Assembly: GCA_911728455.2 (NCBI GenBank)
Contig: OU452221.1
Location: forward strand, 3,624,290-3,688,289
DNA from: Marthasterias glacialis
Lineage: Eukaryota > Echinodermata > Asteroidea > Forcipulatida > Asteriidae
Reading direction: 5' to 3'
DNA length: 64,000 nucleotides
In this document: piece after piece, positions 31,188-44,600 of the stretch
How the letters are laid out: each line of letters opens with the position of its first letter
How positions within the stretch are numbered: the stretch's first letter is position 1
Position numbers and translations under genes: made by a program
The notes under the pieces: generated by a model
Databases searched by the model: none
What the model was told of the DNA's origin: nothing
The model's input: only the letters and a program-made list of their open reading frames with translations

Positions 31188-34100
31188 GGTGTTCGGAGTG
31201 TGATGTATTAAAAATTATTTTATGTGTTAAAAGTTAAATGAATTAAAAGTTAATCCAATATATAAGAAAATATGAAGAAATACGTTAAATTGAGCTTTAT
31301 AATACAATATTTAATTTGAACATCCGGTTTGGACAGGAATTTCTAATCACTTTTAAATGAGGAGGTACTTCCAGTTTGACCGGAAGTAGAGTTCAGAGAG
31401 GTCACGCAATGTGTAACAAAGAAGGACCTTCCCTAACTTTGGTATTTGGTGAAAGAATCATGTTCCTAGCTCTTACCATGTATTAATGAGGAGCTACTTC
31501 CGGTTTGATCTTAAGTAGAGGTCACAGAGGTCACCCAATGTGCAACAGAGAAGGACCCTCCCTAACCTTGGTATGTGGTGAAAGACTCATGTTCCTAGCT
31601 CTCACCATTTTTAAATAAAGAGCTACTTCCGGTTTGACGGGAAGTAGATGTCACAAAGGTCAATTAATGTTTCAAAAATGAAGTCTTTCCCTAACCTTGA
31701 TATTTCCCGAAACAATCATGTTCCTTACTCTAACCACTTTTACATGAAGAGCTACTTCCGGTTTGACCGGAAGTAGAGGTCATAGAGGTCATAGAGGTCA
31801 CACGATTTGCAACAGAGAATGACCTTTCCTAACCTTGCTATTTGGTGAAGGAATCATGTTCCTAGTTCTTAGCAATTTTAAATAAAGAGCTACTTCCGGT
31901 TTGACCAGAAGTAGATGTCACAGAGGTCACTTATTGTGTCATAAAGAAAGACCCTCCCTTACTTTGACATTTGTCAAAAAAATTAAGTTTATCTCTCAAA
32001 CGGTTGATTTTTTCTTAATTTTTAAAGTTTTAAATAAGCCCTGCATTAAAGACTAACAAAGCTCGTTTTATACTGACCAAAGAACTTAAAAATAATAGCT
32101 TTATAACAATTGTTTCCTTCAACTTCCGGTTTGAACCGCAATACAAGGTCAAATTGGGGTCATTTCTTTGAGACATTTAAATTGTTTCCAAAAGACCTTT
32201 GTGATGATTTGTAGATTGTAAAAATCCATTGTGCACTTCAGGAGTTCTGATTTAATTAATAAACTTTGGTTTATTGTAACTCAACATCTGATGACGTCAT
32301 GATGACGTCATCGTTTTATTTCGCGTCTTCATATTGAGGTTCAAGTATATGCACAGTTTCAAGGTTCAGTTTAATTTCAATTTTGAGTTATTTATTTGAA
32401 GAAAATTTAGGAGGAATTAACATTTAAAGCAACATAATGGTCTCTATGAGACACCGTATAACACATGGTTTTGATTTTGTTTGATATATTGAAAGTGAAA
32501 TCAAATAAAACCTTTAAATATGAATATGAAAATAATTAAAAAGAGTTTTATCATATGTATTTCATGGGGACTTCCGGTTTGGGCAGGAAGCGAGGTCAAC
32601 TCAGGTCACTAAGAATTATAAAGAACCGCATACATTTATTGTAACTCGACTCCTGGAGGAAAAACAAGTTACCTTTTTGGTTTTAACTGCCAGGAAAAAC
32701 AATGTTTTCGTGCTTTCCAAAGTGTTCCTTTTCCACGCAGTGCAATCGGCTGCCGCCAGGTTGTGTGTTCAAAATAGTATTCATATTGCCTTTTATCAAA
32801 ACATTAACCCTTGCTGCCCTCCGTTTTGTTCGGCATCTATGCAGTGTCAATAAAATAAAGTGTGTATCGCTAGTAAACGTTGGTGGCGCTATATCAAATT
32901 AACGGTCTTATTTTGTAACATCACGAACACTGGTGTACTGTACAGTCAATCTGACCTTTGACAGATTCAAATTCCGACCTCATTATCTGTATTAAAAAGT
33001 TCCAAAGTTTTATAAAAACTACCCCATTTTGATAAACATCACAAACACAAGTGTGCACGGCTAAAGAAATACACGGACATTTTGAAAAGCGATGACTTTA
33101 CTTTTTAATTTTCATTTTTGAACAGTTTTACTCAGCGTATCCCGACAACAACTCTCGCGGGGGTAAAGAGCCTCTGGCCCCGCTGTTGCACACTTGTGAC
33201 TCTCGTACGTAAGCACGTACGTGATCGGTATATACAGGACGAAAGACGATCATTTTGTCAATTGCATTTTCTCCACCATTATACATCAAACAACTCACGT
33301 GAGCATGTGATCGTCTCAGTAAAGTCTCCTCTTCCTCTCCCTGTCACAATTAAGCCACCAGAATGACATAAAGGGAAATATTTCCACACTGAACTTGGCA
33401 TGACTTAACAGTTTTTCTTTGCGTCGCCATTATTACACACACACACATAACTTAACAACACACCGCAAAGTTCGATGAACTGTGACAAGACCTGACTTGT
33501 TGCGTGTTATGTATATACATGTACACAGCATGCAGTAAGAGTGCACACGCACGGGGTGCAATACAGTAAGGTAACTGTACAGACTCTACCGGCGATTGCG
33601 CTAAAAACGGCACTTTTCACCTTAATATAACTTCGTTATGCAACGGCCAATTTTGTTGAAATTTCACAATTAGGCTTTTATAGTCGTTATCTATTACTAA
33701 AAAATTCAACATGTAGTTTGCTCCACAAAAAATTGAAATAAAGAAAATTCTTATTTTTAAACTCGTCGTCGTAACAAACTGTAACATTTGATGACGTCAT
33801 CAATGTAACATTTTCAAAGGTCATAAACTACATGTTATTTCGTACACTGAAACTAAGTCCTAATTCTGTTTCATATTGACTCCACATCTTAAATTGTGAC
33901 TTTTTAAGCATTTTTTGCTTCAACTTCCGGTTTGAACCGGAAGACAAGGTCAAATAGGGGTCATGTCTGTGAGGCGTTTACGCAAATTGGGTAATTACGC
34001 AAATTGGGTAATCCATTGTGTACTTTAGGAGTAATGATTTTTTGAAATAATAAACTTTGATTTAATGTAATTCGACACCTGATGACGTCATCATGACGTC

Positions 34101-34284
34101 ACTCAAGCCCTGTCATGTCCTAGTCAAGTTCTAACTATGTGTGAAGTTTGAAGTTTATATGAGCTTGGGAAGGGTGCATTTGTTAGCGGACAATCGACAG
34201 GCAGAAGAAGAAGAAGAAGAAGAAGTACCAAAAAAAAAAAACCGAACAAAATCAAGAGGTGTTCCGGGCTAGTGCCCGAACACC
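31188..34284. mobile_element. Candidate 3.1-kb TA-flanked element rich in palindromes
   Basis: TA + GGTGTTCGG at the left (31186-31196) and CCGAACACC + TA at the right (34276-34286) are inverse copies. The right end is itself a hairpin (34256-34285). Inside, five units of about 125 bases (31360-31990) each contain the palindrome CTTCCGGTTTGACCGGAAG or a variant, with further single copies near 32120, 32570 and 33920, and TGACGTCA palindromes near 32290, 33790 and 34085. An AAG triplet run lies at 34203. No transposase frame is seen. Confidence 0.45.
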
Positions 34285-34854
34285 TAATAAAAGTTTCTCC
34301 TTCAAATAATCTTATTGCATGCATAACGCTACGATTTTCGAAACAACCATTAGAAGCACATACCTACTTGGTTGTCAGTGATAAACTTAACTGATTGTTG
34401 GTATATAGACCGATTGCGCGACCCACGTCACGTGAACTGTAGTGGGTATTAAATGTAAATAAACACAACGTCCTCTGTAGGAAAGTGCGGTACGGTACAT
34501 TGTGATTGTTGCAATTGTTTAGTCGATCGAGGCTTTTCTTTCTTGAAATCTATGACAAATATTCAAGAGTTTGTACCAGAGTGTGTAGTACTAGTTGCAC
34601 GACGGAATCGGGACAGACGACCGCGATCACACACTTTTCAACACAAGAATTTCACAGTTTTGAAGCCGAAATCATCCAAAGAAAGGCTTCCCAAAACTGT
34701 GTGATTCATTTTTCTATTTGTCTAATTCAGCGAGGCTAGGTATAAATGCTAATTTTTCCAAAGTTCTTTACTCCCACAGCAATTTACATTACAAGCAAAA
34801 TAACAGGCGGGTTGCTACATCATCGTCGAACACCAGTCATAAAAACTCAAATTA

Positions 34855-35335
34855 AAGCTCTTTTGCAACAGAATACTTGTAGTTTATGAAACAGTAATGT
34901 AATTGAAATCAATGTCACAACATACAACTTCAATAATTGTGTAATTATTACCAAAAGCCGACTGTTGGTGTGACTCTGTCGGTACTTTATTATGACTAGC
35001 GGAATTCTGCGCTTCGCGCGGCACCCAGCTAGGTTTGCGTGACGTTTCTGCATGAAATGTTGCGGTATAATAATCTGTGGGGGTAATAAACCGATTGCGC
35101 GACCAATGTTTACATGTCATCACGTGACCTGTGGTGGTTACTATGTCATTTCAGCTGATGGCAAACTGATTGCGAATACATGCTGTGACCGACAAAGACA
35201 CATCTACAGTCGGCTTTTAGTAATAATAACACAGTTACTATAGGCCTTTTATTAAAGTTGTATGCATGTTGTGACATTGATTTTTATCACAGTACTGTTT
35301 CATAAACTACCACTATTCTACTACAATAGAGGTTT
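34855..35335. repeat. Imperfect long inverted repeat (foldback)
   Basis: An arm of about 120 bases (34855-34976: GTTTATGAAACAGTA, ATCAATGTCACAACAT, AAAAGCCGACTGT) is found inverted at about 35198-35335, separated by about 220 bases. A CCGATTGCGCGACC segment also occurs both inside (35089) and outside (34409). Confidence 0.55.
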
Positions 35336-35529
35336 ATTTTATGAGTTATGCATCGTAGTAGGACGACGATGTAGCCTCTTTCCGCATAATGGAGGACGTC
35401 ATGTTTGTTTACATTCAATACACACTACAACAGGTGACGTGACGTGGGTAAAGGGCACTTTTTTCTGAATACAAAGCATTCCACTGGTTTCTTTGCGTGG
35501 AAATGAGGGTAGGCCTACTGATGGAACTT

Positions 35530-36080
35530 ACACATTTATTAAATTTGTTTAGTTCATTTTGTTTGTATTCCTAAAGATCTGTAATTTCTTTGTTTCTTTG
35601 TTGTGTTGTTTCTTTATTTCTGTAGGCCATTTTCCCCCTCTGTTTCTTTATTTCTTTGTCTCTTTATTTCTGGATTTATTGATGTCGGTTTGTTACTCTA
35701 TTTTTGTGGGGATTTTATATTTTCTTTGTTTCCGTGTTTTTCCCCCCGTTCTATCCGGTTCATTTCTTGTTTCTGTTATGTCAATATTTCTTTGTTTCTT
35801 TATTTCCTTAGCTTTATTTCTTTGTTTGTTTTTCTCGATGTCTTTATTTCTTTATTTTTCATTTCTTGCTTTGTTTGAGTTCTTGATTTTCGTGTGTCTT
35901 TAATTCTTTATTTGTGTATTTCTTTCTTCAGTTATTTCTTGAATTTTGTTTTTTTCTTTTGTTGCTTCATTTATTTGTTTCTTGCTTGCTTGTTTTCAGT
36001 GTTTGTAGACGTTATTTGTTTATTTGTTCCTTGATTATTTTTTCTTTATGTCTTTAATTCTTTAGTTCAGTATTTCTGTG
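35530..36080 (+). repeat. T-rich low-complexity tract
   Basis: About 550 bases of TTTCTTTG/TTTCTTTA-like units. Open frames across it are composition artefacts. Confidence 0.85.
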
Positions 36081-38760
36081 TTTCTTTCTTCATTGCTTGG
36101 AAATAATATATTATTTGTTATACTGAAGCCTACCGTGTATACCATAATGCTGCTCAGGACTATACATGAGGTTTATATCGCGTGTGTTTGTCTTTTACCG
36201 TTACTCAGTCAATCAGTACAAAAATCAGTCACACCTTTACAGAATAACAAAAGAAGAAAAATAAAAAAGTGGACATCAGGAGGACATGTGAATGTAAAAC
36301 ATGGTCGGGATGAAGAAAAGTACAATTATGTCCATTTAATATTTTGTTTCTTTTATTATTTTCAGAAAAGAAAGTTCATGTAGTATCTGTCAAAAATGTG
36401 AATGAGCTTGCCCTCTTTTGGGCAGTTTGATTTAATACCATTATCTCAGTTAGTTTAACCATCTTTTTAAAGGAGTGATACCGCTCCCTAAAGCTCCCTA
36501 ACACACTGAGCACACTGTTATGACTGCATCAAACATTTTTCCGGTGCCCTTGGTTCTTTCCTACCACATGAGTCATCCCGCCAGTTGACAAAGTGCTGTT
36601 CCAAAGTCCTGAAAACAAAATAAATAAATCTGTATAAAATGATGTCCGCATGTCACAGGTGAGAGGTCAAAAACACACCAAACATAACGAAATTAAGACG
36701 GTGTGGTGGTGGAAAGGATTTTGCTCAACCACTTGCAATCTCGTTTGGGTCACACTCCATTTTTACAAAAGTAGTGACGTCTTTCAAAAAATATAGTAAA
36801 CCATTATACCGTTGAAATGCTGTCTTTATATCAGCACTGCAAACAAAACAGTATAGGCTTTACGAGTAATTTCAATGATTATGAATGATTAGTTTGATAT
36901 AAAATGCGTTAAATATTAGCAGAGTATTTCAACGTTGGTTGCGTTACCCTTCATCCCCACCTTGAATCAGCATTTTGAGATTGGCGGAGCCCAATGTGTT
37001 GAGTGTTATGTCAGTCTTTGGTAATTGTTGCCATGTCCCAGTATGCACAAAAAATGATCATGTGTGGATGCGACCAAGGATTTTTTCCGGACATTTACAC
37101 AGTAAATATTTATCGAATTATGTTGTCACCATGTATACAGTATTTTTCAGTGAACTAAATTAAAAAAAAATTCACTAAAATAATGGCGAAATCGCGGGGG
37201 ACAGCGAAGACCGGGGAAGAAGCCGACCAATTAAAAGGGCGGTGGTGAAATGTCAAAGAGCAAGAAGAGGACCAATCTGGAGGTCCGTCTAAAACAGTCA
37301 ATCAGACATCTCGCATCACGACAGCTAGGGAGCTTTCGTTCGGGCAGAGGTCAGCAGCCAAGCTCGAGCCCGCCGAGTCCGACCAATCAAGAGGTGTAAA
37401 GGTTTAGTCAAAGGTCTAGACTTTTCTTTTGCAACGTCACAACCCAAGTTTTTGCCAACCAAGATGGAGAAACTAAGGAGAGCCATCAATGCAAAGCAAA
37501 AACAGACAATCATAGTTTGCAAAAATGTTACAGAATATTTAAAAATTGTTGAAAACAAACCAACCAATAATGGGATGTATTTTCTTTGAATAGAAAGTTT
37601 GCAAAAATTTTGAATTTGGTCACAACGTCTGTCAACAAGACTTGAATGTTTTGCTACAATTGGCCGTCCACGCCAACAAGCGCGGTTTGTTTATCAACAA
37701 AAGAAAGGTCTCAATAGTCAAGGCCACACACTGCCCGCCACGCGTGCCTGGGCAAGACTTGTGTGTGTGCGCGCTACCCGCAACGTCATAAATCTGATGA
37801 AAGACTGATTGTAGCATTCTGTTATTTATTTATTTATTTTTTTAACTATAACTGGCATTATTCATTGAGAGATTTGTTTTGTTCAAGGTATCAAATGAAA
37901 GCTAATAACTTTCCCTACCCCAGAGTTAGCAAGTTAAATTGTACTGAATTGTTTATCTTATCGTCAAATTGGCCTGAAACTGGACAGTGGATCCTCAATT
38001 ACGAAAACCAAACAATCTCCGAACCTTAGATTTAGAGGGCGGCGAGAGCTTGAGCAAGAGGGGGGGGGGGGGGATTCCATGGCTTTGGTTATGTCTCTGT
38101 AACTAAGTTATTCAAGCGATGAATAAAGTGAATAGCAAATCAACATTTTGCTGTTACTTGTGCTCTTCAGTATACAGACAAGTAATATGTTGAACTTCGT
38201 GAGGTCATTGAACTTTTCTGTTTTCCTTGTGACTGCATGACGCCAGAGTTCCCCATAATCTAACAAAATCTAACCAGGTTTAAACATTTTACTACAGTCA
38301 GCCTAACTTAACGACAAGGCGACTTCCAATCTTTATACCAGGTTCTAGTTTTGATGTAAATAATGCATAGTGCACTCTTTTTCGATGTCTGAATACAGGA
38401 AAGTTTGAATGAAGTAATTTTTAAAATGCTTTTTGGAAAAATGTTGTGGGATTGTATATCAGGGTTTTCACCAAAGTCATTACACAAATGATACTATAGT
38501 TATGGATAAAACAGGATGGATCATCCAAGCCGGCAAAGTGATATTCGATGTGAAGGGGGGGGGGGAGGGGGAGGGCGACGGTGATATTGATAAAACAGTT
38601 GTAAGTTTACACGGCGTCTCATACTACCGTGTAAGTTTCGTGAATGATGGGACATTTTTAAGAACTTTCCTTCCCACGTGGCATTGCTTGTAAGAGTGAA
38701 GTATCACCGGGTGCCATAATATAAAATTAATGTAAAATACTATTATTTGTAGTTTTCAAT
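36080..38760. other. Intergenic sequence without a recognised gene
   Basis: Short frames only. A G homopolymer of about 15 bases lies near 38061. A purine-rich stretch with duplicated-looking GACCAAT segments spans 37190-37400. Nothing is assignable. Confidence 0.5.
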
Positions 38761-39180
38761 ATTCTATATACCTTATAAGCAGTTCATTGTTCTGTGTCAT
38801 ACAATGGAGCTGTGTGTGAGGCAAGTCCACAAGGGCTATCTCTACCACCTTGCACATTCCTAAGCAATGACCGAAGATAGTGGACAGGGCAAAAGCATGT
38901 CCAAATAAGGGGCAACTGCCCACACTAATTTGTTTAATACAACCCCCTTCTATAATTCATCCAAACATATTCCTGCATGGTATAATTATTCAAATGCCCT
39001 ATTAATGAAGTAAGAAACAATTCCTTATATGGTTATACGTTGTGCAAGAAAGTATGTTCCTGTATCCTATATAAACCCTTGTAATCTCGAGTTGAGGACA
39101 GTGAGAGCCTCCACCATCAAACGTATATTAAAAAGTATCTTCAATCATCAATCCAGCGTCAACACGTCTCTTCTTAGAGT
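38760..39180 (+). other. Possible solo LTR or promoter-bearing repeat
   Basis: CCTATATAAACCC at about 39067 is followed by GAGTTGAGGACAGTGAGAGCC and an A-rich AAAAAG stretch, a layout like the U3-R junction of Gypsy-type LTRs. No flanking duplication or internal domain was found. Confidence 0.2.
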
Positions 39181-39899
39181 CTTAGAGTCTATATAGCCTA
39201 ACTGGTTATAGAAGCTATGTGTCTGATGACATTGTGTGAAATTTAACGCAATTAAATCACGCTCTTTAACGTTCCAATTCACGACACGAGACTTGCACGG
39301 TCCATACATCGAAAAGCAAACCGACTTCCGTAAACTGATACAGTTAGAATACGTCCTACTTGTTTTTTTTTTATATTGATTTAGGATATAATTTGCATTA
39401 ACGAAACTTTACATTTTCAAACAAGGAAGTACTTAAAAAAAAAAAAAAAAAAAAAACAATTAGCAAGTTTGTGTCTATTGTCCATGTGTCTATCGAAGGG
39501 TAACAAAGTTTACAAAACTGTTCCATTTTTATTGAAGGGGTGTTGCAGCCTATATTCAAAAGTGGATATAATTTTGAAATGAATTGTAAATCAAACGACT
39601 TAAAAGGTAACACATTTAAACGTTTACTTTTCCATGATGTTTAGTTAATTAAGTAAGTAGGTAATTATGATTTATCCTATCCCTCTAAATACCTTATAAT
39701 CATAGTAGACTTCCAGAAAAGTTTCAGGTCATGTCTACATGTGTGTTGTGCGGTTTTTTATCACTCAATGAGGAAGAAGTTTATTGTGCACATGAATAGC
39801 GAGCGTGAACACAACTGCAGGAATGTTATTTTTGTATTGATTGTTGCAACAACGAATTTGCCCAAATTCTTGCAATATTAGTGAACCTTTCCTTTCAGT

Positions 39900-40508
39900 C
39901 TGGTACACAACATACCCGCCACCTGATCGTAGGTGAAAGACAAGTTGTAGTTTGTCGCAAACAGACGGTGTAAATCACAGATGAAGGTAAGAGTTCCATT
40001 TTATAGCCTGGGTTCATCGAGCTTAGTGAGTCAATGTATTAAGTACGAATACAAATCATTTTCGTTGTGTGAGTAAAAGTGAATATTAACCGCCATAGAT
40101 TGGGCTTAGTTAAGCAAAGACAAGTATAGGCCTTCAAATCACACGTTATCTAACTCACTAATAAATGGGGAATCTGAATCAATGAAATCCCAAATAACTA
40201 AGCCAGTTATTTAAATTACCATAATTACACTTTAGTTTCTGGTGTTGTATTTTTTGACAATGTTATAACTGAATACGGTTGTGTGTTTTCCAGAAACTTG
40301 CAGTATATATCGTGCGACAGAGCTGCTCGTTTTTTCGACTGGTGTTTACTTCTTTCGTAGTGTCCGGTCGTTATTTGAATTTCCCACACTGTGACTGAGC
40401 CTGTATACGTTGTTTAAGTTTTGCATCTCTAGAAGAAAGACACAGAGAAGAAGAAAAAAACAGCGTCAGGTGCCCCAGAACTCTCTTGGTCTCGGAACAT
40501 TCAACACT
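39900..40508 (+). promoter_or_regulatory. Probable 5' leader/promoter region of copy 2
   Basis: This segment lies directly before the copy 2 start codon. A TATATAT stretch at about 40305 is followed by a region that resembles the leader of the broken third copy (from 29320). An alternative reading is a noncoding exon ending near 39986 (AAG|GTAAGAG) spliced to an acceptor near 40290 (TTTTCCAG). The two readings cannot be separated without transcripts. Confidence 0.3.
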
Positions 40509-41654
40509 ATGGAGGCCCAGAGGAGCCATGTTCTTATCTTGTTGGCTGTATGTTTGATTCTGCTGGGATTCAGTAGTGTTGTATCAGCTGAATGGCAAGG
40601 AGATCTGTCATCTTATCACATTGCTTCATTCAGTAATCCTCATCCTCCTAGACCTCCCATTGATCCATCTGGTAACCACAATGCTAAATTCAATCATTTC
40701 ACCCTATCTGGCCCTGATGGAGCTGTGTATATTGGAGCTGTGAACTACTTATACAGACTGGATAGTTCATTGAATATGTTACAGAGTGTTAGTACATGTG
40801 AAGAACTCGGAAGCGATAGATGTGATGTAATTACCAACTACAATAAAATCCTGATATTAGATAATCAAAATCGGTTGATTACATGTGGAAGTCAGAATGA
40901 AGGAAGATGCAAGTTCAGGAATCCAGATAATTTGACTGATGTGTTGTTTCATCCAGAGCCCAATGTTGCTGGTTTTGGAGAGTTGTCTACTGTTAGTTTG
41001 ATTGCACCAGGTACTGATGGACCAACTGGACCAGAGCCAGATGGAAGAGACTGGTTGTATGTAGCTGTGACTTATGCTCATGAGGATGTGTATAGACGTA
41101 TCCCACCAGTTAGCAGAAGACTCCTTAGTACTGACGGGTTGTTGACATCCACGTCAGGAACAGGGTTTTCTTCATCTATTGCATTTGATGCTCCAATCCT
41201 TATTACATACGTTGCTGGTTTCTCATATGATGGATTCACATACTTTGTCGCTTCTCAACAAGATGATTTTGGTTCCAATGTCATTGTTTCTAAAATCAAC
41301 AGAGTCTGTCAGACCAGTGCAATATTTGACTCTTACACAGAAATCACCATACAATGCCAAGGATCTGATAGTGTGTACAGTTTGGTACAAGCTGCTCATA
41401 TTGGCCCAGCAGGTCATGATCTTGCTGTATCATTAGGTTTGAATGATGAGGACATGGTGTTGTATGCTGTGTTTGCTAAGAATGAAGGAGCTGATGGGAC
41501 TAGTGATGTACCTATTGATGAGTCAGCATTGTGTGTGTATAAAATGAGTGATATTTTAGATGCTTTCAGGGAAGCAGTCAAGGGATGTATTCAAAATGGA
41601 GATGACACGTACTCAGTGCAGTACTTGCAAGGATCCATGTGTAGTACATTTGCA
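40509..41654 (+). CDS. Copy 2: first coding exon, signal peptide and most of the Sema domain
   Basis: A single 1146-base exon. It begins MEAQRSHVLILLAVCLILLG with a clear hydrophobic core and an SA-type cleavage region (VVSA|EW). Sema features: FNHFTLSGPDGAVYIGAVN and LYRLDSSL (blades 1-2), CEELGSDRCDVITNYNKIL, LITCGSQNEGRCKFR, DWLYVAVTY, YFVASQQDD, KINRVCQ, and ITIQCQG. It ends STFA at a GTGAGT donor. A Sema domain mostly encoded by one large first exon is usual for plexins. Confidence 0.92.
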
Positions 41655-44600
41655 GTGAGTATAAGTATCATCAGCTTCATTAAGGTTGGATCCAAAGTTA
41701 TACACATGTTTAAGGTGGTATAGATCGCTAATTGAAAATTGAGATAATGTTAAAAAATGTATGTTAATTACCTATACAAAGATTTTGAAAAATAATAAAT
41801 TGAAATTTTTATTTATACTAGGTTTTATACTGTTTTAATGTCTCCGAAGCAAAGAAATGAACACAATTGGTTTGTGAACAATAAATAGCATATTTTGTAT
41901 TCAAATCTTTGAAAATGTATGATTTTAAATAGTGTAATTTATATAGAGACAAAACACATTTTTATTATTTAATTGCTACATGTTAACAGAAACAGAGTTT
42001 TTCTGTGCAGTGTTTGTATTGATGTATCTAAAGCAAATAATTAACACAATTGATTTATGCGATTTATCCTACTCAAACTTTTACTACCTAACTCTCAATT
42101 AAGTTTACTACCAAAACAGAAAATGTGTATGTCTTTTCATATGTTTAGTGTTTACAGTGGTTTATAAATTGTTTCCTCAAACGTAAAAAAGAGAAAAAAG
42201 GAAAAAGAAGACGAATAAGAAAATAGGATCATCCTGTTACAGTCATTTGTTTTCCTCGACCAAATATAGCTATTCTGTATGTTTTTGTGACTTGCTCCAT
42301 TTGAACATGGTTTGAGCTGTTGTATAAACTTTTATAAGAGAAACAAAACTGCTCAACATTTGTCTCCTTTCTTGGGAATCACTCGGTTGGATATCACACA
42401 CAAGTTGAGTACACAGAAATTTATGTTGTTGTTGCAGCTAGAATAATCAAATTTAATTGTTGTGACTGGCTAATGATGTGTATTGTATGTGTAGTTTAGT
42501 CCAGATATGTTTCTGTGTCATCCTTATGAAGGGGACAACGAAGTTTACAAGAATGCTAAAGGCATTGAAGTTACTGCAGCCAATGCTGTGCTGGAACTAT
42601 CAGGTAAATTCGAAACAATTTCCCATTCTTCTTTTTCTAGATTAGTCCAGAAGAGTTTCTGTGTCATCCTGCTGCTGATGGTTCAACCCTAATATTTCGG
42701 TATGCTAAAGGCATCGATGTAACATCATCCAATTCTGTGTTGGAACTATCAGGTAAATCGAACAAGGTGATTTCGAAATAGACTTAAATGATATTTTCCA
42801 TAAAAATTAATCAATTTTCAGTTTAATTGGCTATATTTTGCAAAGGCATTTGCTTTGGGAAAAATGACCCCACATTGAAAAAGTACTTAACTACAGTTGT
42901 ACGCTCACAATCACTTACTGACATTTATTGCCTTAATATTTTGCTTTTAATGAGCCAGCATTATTGTGAATTTTACAGACACTTTGATGTCATCCATCAT
43001 TACAACTACTGAAGGGAACCACACTGTAGCTATCTTAGGAACTGACTCCAGTGGAGAGCTGTTAAAGGTAAGTTGATTTGTGAGCATTATTTTGTTTCAT
43101 TGCTTTTTAGAAGGAGTGCCCAGTTCAAATTCAAGTCGGCACGCTTTTCATGCCAGACTTTCAGACTACACTTTTTTTAAGGGGAGATTTACATCATCAG
43201 TGACTGTTCATGTCAGAGTGTTTACCAACAAATTGTTGCTAAATATAGTCGATGTCAACATGTTTTTTTTTATATATGAATTGTTTAACCATTGTTAGGA
43301 ACAACATAAATAAAACTATGAGCCAACAAAATGGAATCGCCGCCAGTAATCGACATTTTCATCATATTCCAATTGTTATAAATTATACAAATTCACAGAA
43401 ATTGCATGCTGTGTCTTTTCCTTGTACTACAGATTCACATCCAAAACAAAACCTCAGCCAGACTGTATGAAAGAGTGGACCTTGATATTAGTGGATCAGT
43501 CCTTAAAGATGTCAAGATTAATGATACAACAAGAGAGATGTACATACTCACTGAACAAAAGGTACAATAACAAGATTAATAATACAAGAGAGATGAACAT
43601 ACTCACTGAACAAAATGTACAATAACATGATTAATGATACAACAAGAGAGATGTACATACTCACTGAACAAAAGGTACAATAACAAGATTAATGATACAA
43701 CAAGAGAGATGTACATACTCACTGAACAAAAGGTACAATAACAAGATTAATGATACAACAAAAGAGATGCACATACTCACTGAACAAAAGGTACAATAAC
43801 AAGATTAATGATACAACAAGAGAGATGTACCTACTGAACAAAAGGTACAGTAACAAGATTAATGATACAACAAAAGAGATGCACATACTGAACAAAAGGT
43901 ACAATAGCAAGATTAATGATACAACAAGAGAGATGAGCGTACTCACCGAACAAAAGGTACAATAACAATATTAATGATACAACAAGAGAGATGTACATAC
44001 TCACTGAACAAAAGGTACAATAACAAGATTAATGATACAACAAGAGAGATGTACATACTGAACAAAAGGTACAATAACAAGATTAATGATACAACAAGAG
44101 AGATGTACATACTCACTGAACAAAAGGTACAATAACAAGATTAATAATACAAGAGAGATGAACATACTCACTGAACAAAATGTACAATAACATGATTAAT
44201 GATACAACAAGAGAGATGTACATACTGAACAAAAGGTACAATAACAAGATTAATGATACAACAAGAGAGATGTACATACTCACTGAACAAAAGGTACAAT
44301 AACAAGATTAATGATACAACAAAAGAGATGCACATACTCACTGAACAAAAGGTACAATAACAAGATTAATGATACAACAAGAGAGATGTACCTACTGAAC
44401 AAAAGGTACAGTAACAAGATTAATGATACAACAAAAGAGATGCACATACTGAACAAAAGGTACAATAGCAAGATTAATGATACAAGAGAGATGAGCGTAC
44501 TCACCGAACAAAAGGTACAATAACAATATTAATGATACAACAAGAGAGATGTACATACTCACTGAACAAAAGGTACAATAACAAGATTAATGATACAACA

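Noticed and set aside
35559-35903. Hydrophobic 91-114 residue frames resembling membrane proteins
   Set aside because: The T-rich TTTCTTTG repeat gives Phe/Leu/Ser runs in any frame; no start context or homology.
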